Assembly: GCA_964550025.1 (NCBI GenBank)
Contig: CAZJYI010000118.1
Location: 1 to 37,932, forward strand
DNA: 37,932 nucleotides
Source: CAZJYI01 sp964550025
GTDB taxonomy: Bacteria; Verrucomicrobiota; Kiritimatiellia; UBA8416; CAYOBW01
Direction: 5' to 3'
In this document: positions 9,226 to 15,591 of the stretch, in pieces
Layout of the letters: every line of letters begins with the position of its first letter
Numbering within the stretch: position 1 is the stretch's first letter
Notes under the pieces: generated by a model
What the model was told of the DNA's origin: nothing
Database searches by the model: none
What the model saw: the letters and a program-made list of their open reading frames with translations, nothing else
Made by a program: the position numbers and the translations under genes

Positions 9226-9939
9226 CTACTCGTCTTCTTCCATCTCTTCACCCGTCAGAACCTTCTCGTGTTCGATGACGGTCTTGAGTGACTTCGAGAG
9301 TTCTTTCGACGCCTGCCTGTAGAGGACCATGTTGGTCACGAACAACGTGACGACAAGGCCGACGAGAGCGATGATGATGCCGATCAGCTTCTTGCCCGGG
9401 GGCTCGATCAGGTTGCGCGTATCCATGTGCCGGTAGGCTTCGTCGCAGATGCGCGCGTTCTTGTCCGTCAGTGCTCGGCTGCGGATACGTGCGCTGATCT
9501 CCTTCATCTTCTGCTTGAGATAGTCCGGTTGGCCGGCATACCACCCCATGAAGCCCAGGCCGATGCAGACGTAGTATACGACCAGGCGGTCGGCGGCCGC
9601 CTCCGTCGGGTCGGCGAGCGTCTCTTCCAGCAGGTCGTAGAACTTCTCGTCCCCGGCCAGCTCGTTGTGCTCGTAGGCCAGCCGGTTCTGGTTCCACTCC
9701 GCCGCGGCCCCGAGATGGCTTTCGGCGATCATTGAGTCCACGAAGAACATCAACGGCATCTCGACCTTCTTGTGCTGGTCGGCCAACTGGTTCTCCGCGG
9801 CACGGTTCCTGACATCGGCCAGGAGACCCTTGATTTCGCTGCGCAGGATGGCGTAGTCAACGCTTCCACCCTTGCGCGCCGAACGGTTCAGTCGGCAGAT
9901 GTACTGAAACAGAGGTTCACAGGCTTCGTCTAGTGTCAT
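9226..9939 (-). CDS. tssL: T6SS inner-membrane protein TssL (DotU)
   Basis: 237 residues. The first 180 residues are the helical cytoplasmic DotU domain, starting with the typical LDEACEPLFQYICRL and containing FFVDSMIAES. One membrane helix follows at about 182-208 (IIIALVGLVVTLFVTNMVLY). The tail is a short acidic segment, so the OmpA-like peptidoglycan-binding extension found in some TssL proteins is missing; anchoring to the wall must come from another protein if it exists. The start ATG overlaps the tssK stop by 4 bp (ATGA), indicating translational coupling. Partner: TssM just downstream and TssK upstream. Confidence 0.9.
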   Translation of the reverse strand: MTLDEACEPLFQYICRLNRSARKGGSVDYAILRSEIKGLLADVRNRAAENQLADQHKKVEMPLMFFVDSMIAESHLGAAAEWNQNRLAYEHNELAGDEKFYDLLEETLADPTEAAADRLVVYYVCIGLGFMGWYAGQPDYLKQKMKEISARIRSRALTDKNARICDEAYRHMDTRNLIEPPGKKLIGIIIALVGLVVTLFVTNMVLYRQASKELSKSLKTVIEHEKVLTGEEMEEDE

Positions 9940-11318
9940 TCAGCACCCCCGGCGCTCGGGATTATCATGTAGAGGGCCAGCTTGTAATCGGATGACTCCA
10001 TGCCGGGCCAACGTATCGCAATCGACTTCTCGGCACTGACCCGCTCCCACATGCGCGTGCTCTCGCCCCGCAACAGGCGGAAATAGGTGAGGCCCGTTTC
10101 AGACGGGATCTCCAGCGGCGGCATGCGTTCCAGGGCCAGCTTCACGCCCCAGATGGCCCGCGTGGCAAGGCTTTCGGCCATCATCTTGAACTTGTCCGGG
10201 TCCTCGACAAGGGTCGCGATGTCCCGCGGGTCCTCGCGTGAGCGCACCCCGAGGTAGTACTCGCTGGGCTGCGTGAGGTGTTCGTCCGTGAGCCTGGCCA
10301 TGAGCAGCTCGCCTTCCGGCTCGAACGGCACCTTGATGTAGCTCGGGGCGACGGCGCCGCGCAGGAACGAGCGGATGCGCGTCGACAGCTCGTGGAACGG
10401 CAGCGCCGGGTTGTCGTGATCGTAGGGCGCCACGTCGAACTGGTCGTTCTCCGGGTAAAGGGCCGTCAATTCCGCCAGCAGCTCGCGCAACTCGAGGTAC
10501 ATCAGCCCCGGCGGCGCGTCCGGCGTCTGGATCAGGTGCATCAGGCGCGCGGTGAAACGGTTCAACGTCTTGAGCCGCGACATCTGCTCGAACTGCACGC
10601 CCCGCATGTTCTCGACCTTGAAGCCGCCCCGATTGATCTGGATCACCAGCTCCTTGCGGCTGGCCTCGACCTGGTTGGCCATGTCGCGCACGAGGTCGCG
10701 CAGAACCGGAGAGCCGTTCATGATGAGGCAGGGCGGGATGAAGTTCGGGTCCTGGCGCGGCAGGCCGACTTCCTCCCCCGTGGCGTGCGCGATCCGCATC
10801 AGCGGGATCACGTCCATGTCCGAACGGTCGTCCTCCTCCAGCAGTAACCTCGCGTTGATGCGTCGCAGCATCACGGGCTGGGGATTCTCACCCGTGTTCT
10901 CGTCGGGACGCTCGACCTCCGTCGTCCGGTAGATGCGCTTCACGCGCCAGTCCTCGTCGCCCGCGCCGGTCATGACGTTGCCGCGCTCGCTGTACCAGAG
11001 CGGAACGCCCAGGAAGACCGTGAAAGCGCCGCGTCCCGACTCGTAGATCTTCTTGATGTCGAGCGTAGGCAGATCGGCGTGCTCCGGGACGGAAACCTCG
11101 ACGCCGCATGGCATGATGGCCCGCAAGCTGTCGAATTGGATGATCATGTTCTCGAGCGCGTCCGCCGAAAGGCGGCTTTCAATAAGACCGTAAGGATAGG
11201 CCCAGTTCAGTTTGCGTTCCGTTCGCAGCCGTTCCAGCAGGTGATGCTGCATGGTCTGCAGATGATGCGGCTGCAGGAACAACCCCTCATGCCAATGCAC
11301 TTCGCCCGTCGCCGACAT
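9936..11318 (-). CDS. tssK: T6SS baseplate-membrane adaptor TssK
   Basis: 460 residues, the normal family length. The N-terminus HWHEGLFLQPHHLQ is the TssK signature (family WxEGLFLxPHHFQ). The middle carries LLARRI-type beta-rich shoulder segments, and the C-terminal head ends with the AGGAE tail. TssK is cytoplasmic, trimeric, and joins the TssF-TssG baseplate wedge to the TssL-TssM complex. The start ATG at 11318 has an AAGGAG Shine-Dalgarno 8 nt upstream. It overlaps tssL by 4 bp and lies 20 bp after the 319-residue gene. Confidence 0.93.
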   Translation of the reverse strand: MSATGEVHWHEGLFLQPHHLQTMQHHLLERLRTERKLNWAYPYGLIESRLSADALENMIIQFDSLRAIMPCGVEVSVPEHADLPTLDIKKIYESGRGAFTVFLGVPLWYSERGNVMTGAGDEDWRVKRIYRTTEVERPDENTGENPQPVMLRRINARLLLEEDDRSDMDVIPLMRIAHATGEEVGLPRQDPNFIPPCLIMNGSPVLRDLVRDMANQVEASRKELVIQINRGGFKVENMRGVQFEQMSRLKTLNRFTARLMHLIQTPDAPPGLMYLELRELLAELTALYPENDQFDVAPYDHDNPALPFHELSTRIRSFLRGAVAPSYIKVPFEPEGELLMARLTDEHLTQPSEYYLGVRSREDPRDIATLVEDPDKFKMMAESLATRAIWGVKLALERMPPLEIPSETGLTYFRLLRGESTRMWERVSAEKSIAIRWPGMESSDYKLALYMIIPSAGGAE

Positions 11319-11338
11319 AGTCCCTTCTCCTTACTCCC

Positions 11339-12298
11339 TCACTTCGAGGCGGATGCGGATTTCTTCATCAGTGATTCGGTGTAGCTCGCGATGGACTGCT
11401 TGATCGCATGCTCGATGTGGTTGGAGTTCAGCTCCCTCGAAAGCTCCACGAACCGCCCCCAGTACTTGACCTCGCGGCTCGACAGCAGACCGCCCCCCTC
11501 CATCTCCACGTGGGTTTCGATGGCTTCCGGGGAGAAACGGGCCAGGTGGCCGCGGGCAAACTGGTTGCCCACCTGGCCGACGGCGGCAATCAGCGCCGCC
11601 ATGAGCTTGCGCAGGGTCTCGAAGTCCTTCTTCATCTCCATCCCGGAAACGTCACGGTCGCCGCTGACGTACCGGGCCATCTCCTTGCGCAGGTCGCACG
11701 GACGCCGAATGCCCGAATCCGGCGCCACCACGCGCCACGTGTTCCACATCAACGTGTCGGAACCGCCGGCCTGGTCCACGAGCAGAACCATGAGCTTGAG
11801 TACCCGCGTCAGGTTGAGTTTCTCCACGCCGAGACGCCGCATGAGGTATTGCAGAGCCTTCTCGGCGGGCTCGGGCAGGGACAGCCCGTCCGCCGACGAC
11901 TCCAGGCGGGCCGCGCTGGACGGGGCTGACGGGGCCAGACCCTCTTTCTGCAGCCTGGCGACGAGCGCCTCGCGCTCCTCGCCTTCCATGAACTGGGCCA
12001 GCTCCAGGAAACGCTCCACCAGTTCCTCGGGGGATTCCTCGACCTCGGGCCCGGACGGGGCGGGCGGCTCCTCCTCCGTCGGGAACGAAGACTCCAGGAG
12101 GGGAAAATGCCCGGCCAAAACATCCAGGAACTCCGGGCGTTGGTCGGGCAGCACCTTGGCGGCCGCCTGCTCGACCGCCTCGCGCATGTATTCCCTGCGC
12201 TTCTCGGCCGGTTCGTCCGCGAAGCTGATCTGCACCATGCGGAGTTGATTCGCGACCGCGGCCGCCTGCCGCGCCAAGTCATCGGTGGTGACACTCAC
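11339..12298 (-). CDS. T6SS operon leader protein, similar to the TagH/ImpI C-terminal domain
   Basis: 319 residues from GTG at 12298, chosen because AGGGGG lies 6 nt upstream; upstream in-frame codons to 12436 read as non-protein-like sequence. Residues 1-60 are helical (AAAVANQLRMVQISF). A Pro/Glu-rich linker follows at about 75-150. The last 160 residues resemble the C-terminal domain of T6SS FHA proteins: KKDFETLRKLMAALIAAV, then ARFSPEAIETH, then REVKYWGRFVELSREL, then a final helix AIKQSIASYTESL. In typical TagH one chain carries both FHA and this domain; here the FHA domain is at the other end of the same operon. No Cys, His cluster or membrane segment suggests enzyme or transporter activity. 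The TagH link is by-eye similarity and unproven; T6SS membership is firm from the operon position. Confidence 0.7.
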   Translation of the reverse strand: MSVTTDDLARQAAAVANQLRMVQISFADEPAEKRREYMREAVEQAAAKVLPDQRPEFLDVLAGHFPLLESSFPTEEEPPAPSGPEVEESPEELVERFLELAQFMEGEEREALVARLQKEGLAPSAPSSAARLESSADGLSLPEPAEKALQYLMRRLGVEKLNLTRVLKLMVLLVDQAGGSDTLMWNTWRVVAPDSGIRRPCDLRKEMARYVSGDRDVSGMEMKKDFETLRKLMAALIAAVGQVGNQFARGHLARFSPEAIETHVEMEGGGLLSSREVKYWGRFVELSRELNSNHIEHAIKQSIASYTESLMKKSASASK

Positions 12299-12385
12299 AA
12301 TCGACCCCCTCACAAAAAGACCGTTCCCTGTCCCGTGCAACACTGCCCGCGGGCCGGACATACCCGTGCCTACCGACAGGTAGTT

Positions 12386-12412
12386 TGTATACCCAACCGC
12401 CTCTTCCTGCAA
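12386..12412 (-). promoter_or_regulatory. possible promoter of the T6SS operon
   Basis: On the minus strand TTGCAG is followed after 15 bp by TATACA (or CTTGCA with 16 bp). It sits about 88 bp before the GTG of the first T6SS gene in the divergent gap 12299-12612. The -35 match and spacing are weak; no sigma-54 -24/-12 pair with correct spacing was found. Confidence 0.3.
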
Positions 12413-12460
12413 GCCCATTTGCGCACAACTGTTCAACTGTTTTTTCTGTGCTTTTTTGAT

Positions 12461-12489
12461 TTGACGCCTCCGGACAAAGAAGCTAAAAC
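12461..12489 (+). promoter_or_regulatory. sigma-70-type promoter for the 12613 gene
   Basis: TTGACG at 12461-12466, a 17 bp spacer and TAAAAC at 12484-12489. Transcription would start near 12496 and give a 5' leader of about 117 nt. That leader contains a 6 bp hairpin at 12526-12542 (TCGTGC, loop TTCCC, GCACGA) and a strong AAGGAGG just before the start. No known riboswitch consensus was recognised in it. Confidence 0.55.
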
Positions 12490-12612
12490 ACTGGGGGTAA
12501 GAGGATGAGTGGGCGCGACGACAGGTCGTGCTTCCCGCACGAATAGGCGCAGAGGGGTTCGGTGCCGGCGGGGTGACAGCCGGGGTGTTCAGCCCAAAAA
12601 AAGGAGGATGGC

Positions 12613-13311
12613 GTGAATAGGAGTTCGCGTGGTGTGTTTCTGTTGGTCTTGTTTACCTTCTATATGTCGGTGGCAAGCATCGGACGGATCATGGCCCAGG
12701 ATCAGGGCGAGCCGATTGTCGGTCTCGATCCGGGACAGAAGATCGAGCAACCGGCAGTCGAGGATGATGAAGGCGGCTCGATCTGGCCGTGGATCCTCGG
12801 CGTAGGCGCCGTTGTTGTGGCCGCCGTGGCCGGTTATCTCCTTGCCGAAGACAGCAACGACGAAGCGGACGACGCCGCTACCTCGGCGCAAGCGTCTGCT
12901 GCTTCAGCCGAAGCCGCTGCCGCCGATGCCGCTGCCGCCGTTCCCGAGGAAGAGGAACAGTTCGAGAGCTCCGTGCACATCACGGGGCGATTCTATGGGC
13001 AGACTCAGAACTACAACGCGTACGGTGCCACGAATGGCGTCATAACACCCGCCATATGGTTCCGCCTGCCATACGAGAACTACACCGGGGGCATCTGGAA
13101 GTACGTGAGGAGCGACACCGGCAATGAATCGGCCATAGGCGGGTCGTATGAGCAGGTGTCGGATAAGAGCGTCCTGATCAGCGTCGATGACAGACTCTAC
13201 CTTGGAAAGGCGACTTCTATCTCCCAAGACAGGCTGCGGTTGGCCAACGGCCTCATACTCAGGGCCGACGTCGGCGCGGGGATCTACATCTACAAGTTCC
13301 CCAAGAAATAG
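12613..13311 (+). CDS. exported or membrane protein of unknown function
   Basis: 232 residues from GTG at 12613, set by AAGGAGG at 12601-12607; the nearby ATG at 12608 hits a stop at once. A hydrophobic N-terminus (FLLVLFTFYMSVASIG) is a signal peptide or first helix. After an acidic stretch comes a second helix at about 57-77 (IWPWILGVGAVVVAAVAGYLL). A low-complexity Ala/Glu/Asp segment (about 82-118) links to a C-terminal domain of about 110 residues, rich in Tyr and Gly, that looks beta-stranded (HITGRFYGQTQNYNAYG to AGIYIYKF). I do not recognise the family. It is monocistronic: its own promoter precedes it and a terminator follows 36 bp after the stop. Confidence 0.75.
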   Translation: MNRSSRGVFLLVLFTFYMSVASIGRIMAQDQGEPIVGLDPGQKIEQPAVEDDEGGSIWPWILGVGAVVVAAVAGYLLAEDSNDEADDAATSAQASAASAEAAAADAAAAVPEEEEQFESSVHITGRFYGQTQNYNAYGATNGVITPAIWFRLPYENYTGGIWKYVRSDTGNESAIGGSYEQVSDKSVLISVDDRLYLGKATSISQDRLRLANGLILRADVGAGIYIYKFPKK

Positions 13312-13346
13312 TAGCCGGCTGGCTCTGCCGGAAATCTGACATCTTG

Positions 13347-13383
13347 ACGGCCCTGTCCCCTGGTGGGACAGGGCCGTTTTTTT
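13347..13383 (+). terminator. intrinsic terminator after the 12613 gene
   Basis: A perfect 13 bp stem (13347-13359 with 13365-13377; ACGGCCCTGTCCC pairing with its complement), loop CTGGT, followed by seven T residues to 13383. Confidence 0.92.
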
Positions 13384-13515
13384 GCGGCTTTCCCGCTCTC
13401 CCTCCGAAAAGAGCCCCGGGCCTGTGACGCGCCTTCGGGCCTGCCGTTGAAGGGTATGAACAGGCGGCCGCTGCCATCGAAGAAACCGGAAACCATTGAA
13501 GGGAGGAACAAGACA

Positions 13516-14520
13516 GTGAAGAAGACGATCGGTACCGTATTGGGATGCCTGCTGGTGGTCGGGGCGACCCGCGCCGCCCTGGCCGGGCCGGGCTATCTCG
13601 GGATCTCTACGGCGCCCCTCGATCCCGTCCTTGCGGGACACCTGGGGTTGGGCGAAGGCGTTGGATTGACCGTGACCCACGTTGACGAGGAAGGACCGAC
13701 CTCCAGGGCGCTGAAGGTTAACGACGTGCTCTACTCCGTGGACGAGCAGATTCTCGTCAACCACGCGCAGCTCGTGACGCTGGTCCAACAGGTGCACCAG
13801 GCCGGGAACGAGGTTGAATTGACGTTCTACCGCCGGGGAAAACAGCAGACGGGCAAAGTCACGCTGGGCGAGCTGCCCGAGGAACTGGCCAACCGGCCGC
13901 ATCGTCCGCAGCTCCGCCTCGGCCCGCCGCCGAAACACGGTCAACCTCCGCAATACCATCACTTCCAGTGGCCGCAGCAGAACTGGAATCCGCCGCAGGG
14001 ACAACCGCAGCCGTGGCAACACCACTGGAAGAGCGTCCCCGACGACCTGGACGATCTGCAGGAGCATATCCAGGAGTGGATCGAGCAGATGCAGAAGCGC
14101 CACGGCAAGTTCCAGCACGGGTGGGACGACGAGGACGACGACGAAGAAGACAAGGAAGATGAAGCCGAGGACGACGAGGAAGATGACGATGACGCGGACG
14201 TGCAGGTGCACAGCTTCTCCTCCACGGAGGTGAAGTCCAAGGTCGTCACCTCCGACGGCGACCTGACCATGACGCTGGAGACCGACGGCGATTCCAGGCA
14301 CCTGAAGGCCGAACGGGACGGCAAGATCCTCTTCGACGGGGATATCAACACCGAGGCCGAACGCAAACACATTCCCGCCGAGATTCGCGAGAAGCTCGAA
14401 GAAATGGAAAAGGGCATCCATATCGATGTCCGGACTTCCGGTGGTTCGAGCAAAGGCAGGGCCAAAGGCAAGGGAAAGAAGCGCATCAGGCTTCAACGCA
14501 AGGACGAGATCAGTATCTGA
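13516..14520 (+). CDS. exported PDZ-domain protein with long acidic run
   Basis: 334 residues from GTG at 13516 (GGAGG 9 nt upstream). Signal peptide 1-23 ending in ALA. Residues about 26-110 form a PDZ domain: GYLGIS serves as the carboxylate-binding loop, followed by VTHVDEEGPTSRALKVNDVLYSVDEQ, the usual core that places a ligand near a repeated hydrophobic pocket. A Pro/Gln/His-rich linker (about 130-175) and a helical piece (LDDLQEHIQEWIEQMQKRH) lead to a run of about 28 mostly Asp/Glu residues near 203-230. A beta-rich section follows, and a Lys/Arg-rich tail ends the protein. No protease triad is present, so it is probably a periplasmic adaptor or metal/cation-binding protein, not HtrA. 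Function unknown. It ends in its own terminator 58 bp on. Confidence 0.78.
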   Translation: MKKTIGTVLGCLLVVGATRAALAGPGYLGISTAPLDPVLAGHLGLGEGVGLTVTHVDEEGPTSRALKVNDVLYSVDEQILVNHAQLVTLVQQVHQAGNEVELTFYRRGKQQTGKVTLGELPEELANRPHRPQLRLGPPPKHGQPPQYHHFQWPQQNWNPPQGQPQPWQHHWKSVPDDLDDLQEHIQEWIEQMQKRHGKFQHGWDDEDDDEEDKEDEAEDDEEDDDDADVQVHSFSSTEVKSKVVTSDGDLTMTLETDGDSRHLKAERDGKILFDGDINTEAERKHIPAEIREKLEEMEKGIHIDVRTSGGSSKGRAKGKGKKRIRLQRKDEISI

Positions 14521-14578
14521 AAGTTCGGGTGACGGGACTCTGCATTCCCGGCTGCGTCAGACTCGTCATCCAGCGCAT

Positions 14579-14613
14579 GGGCGGGCGCCCCGAAAAGGGC
14601 GCCCGCCCTTTTT
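14579..14613 (+). terminator. intrinsic terminator after the PDZ gene
   Basis: A perfect 12 bp GC stem (14579-14590 with 14597-14608, GGGCGGGCGCCC), loop CGAAAA, followed by five T residues. Confidence 0.93.
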
Positions 14614-14891
14614 CTTGCGTGAAGACACCGTCAAGAAGGCAGAGTGAATGGGGGATAGTAGAACGGGAGAAGGACGGAAGTGAGGAGTCCCTCGGATGGG
14701 AAAGGCCCACGGATTGGGGGCGTCCATGGGTTGCGCTGCCTCCCCATGATTCTGCCGTTCGGATCACTCGCCACTGCCGCATTCCGATCGGCATTTAGAG
14801 GTCGGCAGAATTATGGTGTCAGAGGGATCGGGATTCGTCGTCTGCGTGTCTACCTGATCCACCTTCTCACCCCGACGGCACAATTGTTGTG

Positions 14892-14992
14892 CTCGCCGTG
14901 TACCCGAAAGAGGAAGGGTTGGTTGACGATGACGGGCGACGATGACGGTGGACGATTGAGGGAGCGCGAGCCATGTACTTCCCTTCCGCCAG
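14892..14992 (+). repeat. dispersed repeat, copy 1
   Basis: The core at 14902-14957 (17 identical bases ACCCGAAAGAGGAAGGG, then 39 aligned bases without gaps) matches 28385-28440 with about 7-8 differences. Weaker similarity, with a 1 nt indel, runs on to about 14992. Both copies have the same orientation and lie outside genes. Confidence 0.8.
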
Positions 14993-15097
14993 GCGTGGGC
15001 CGGGAAAACCAAGGAGTTCCGCCAATAGCGGCGTGGAGAACGCTCGCAAGCTCACGCTTCTGACGCCTGACATTCGCGTGCGGGGAGAGGAGCAGAG

Positions 15098-15230
15098 ATG
15101 GCCGCAGAAGGCACAGAATCCACAAAAGGGAAGGGCCGGGCAGCGAGACGGATCGGTCCCCTGACGGCGGCTGGATCGTGGCATATCGAGAATTCCTCCC
15201 TTCTGTGAGTTTTGTGCCTTTTGTGGCCAA
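15098..15230. repeat. imperfect 33 bp inverted repeats
   Basis: Left arm 15098-15130 and right arm 15198-15230 match as inverted repeats at about 26 of 33 positions (arms of the type TGGCCRCARAAGGCACARAA). The 67 bp between them carries no gene. It resembles a small palindromic mobile repeat. Confidence 0.65.
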
Positions 15231-15360
15231 TCGTCGCGCGTAAAGTGCGCGGGGCCTACAACCGTCCCGCTGACGACACGTTTTCGTGCCGGTTCTAGCC
15301 TGCTTCCGTCCGCCGCGGGCGGAAGGCTACTTGGAAGCGCACGCAAGTGCTTTCCGCAAC

Positions 15361-15591
15361 AGGAACTACCTAGACCCTGTCCGAAAAGGGTATGAGGTGT
15401 GGGCATCCCCCGTAGGACGGTGCTCCTGCGCCGTCCCAGCGGCAGGACGAGGAGGCAGAAGAGAGAGAGTTGCGGCACCCTGTTCCATTCTCTCGCCATA
15501 TTTGCCTCTGTACTGCCTCCATGACGGCGCAGGAGCACCGTCCTACTTTGCGTTCGCACCCAGCACCCCTTTTCGGACAGGAACTACCTAG
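15361..15591. mobile_element. MITE-like element flanked by 13 bp direct repeats
   Basis: Direct repeats AGGAACTACCTAG lie at 15361-15373 and 15579-15591. Inside are perfect 15 bp terminal inverted repeats (CCTGTCCGAAAAGGG at 15376-15390; complement at 15567-15581), then a perfect 24 bp inverted repeat (15412-15435 with 15523-15546, beginning GTAGGACGGTGC). There is no transposase frame, so movement would need an enzyme encoded elsewhere. The right direct repeat contains the stop codon of the 3023-residue gene (15584-15586), so the element inserted just past that gene and duplicated its last codons. Confidence 0.72.

Larger units (their letters stand above)
14614..15583. other. gene-free repeat-rich intergenic region
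   Basis: No open frame here has a ribosome-binding site and protein-like composition together. The stretch holds a dispersed repeat (14892-14992), an imperfect inverted-repeat pair (15098-15230) and a MITE-like element (15361-15591). A short inverted repeat ATTCTGCC/GGCAGAAT lies around 14751-14810. No clear terminator for the convergent giant gene was found apart from the hairpins of the MITE-like element. Confidence 0.7.

Noticed and set aside
5805..9278. Long plus-strand open frames (645 and 470 codons) opposite tssM
   Set aside because: They mirror the codon-position bias of tssM on the other strand, lack ribosome-binding sites and have Arg/His/Gly/Val-rich compositions unlike real proteins.
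12299..12436. N-terminal extension of the 319-residue T6SS protein to the ATG at 12436
   Set aside because: A strong AGGGGG lies 6 nt before the GTG at 12298, and the extension reads like promoter and leader DNA.
12299..12460. Sigma-54 promoter for the T6SS operon
   Set aside because: GG and GC dinucleotides occur near each other, but never with the required 12 bp offset.
12496..12612. Possible riboswitch in the leader of the 12613 gene
   Set aside because: One hairpin is present, but I could match no known riboswitch consensus (cobalamin, TPP and c-di-GMP types considered).
12904..14496. 530-codon minus-strand frame opposite the PDZ gene
   Set aside because: Its Val/Leu/Phe-rich run is the complement of the acidic codons of the PDZ gene, and it crosses a strong terminator.
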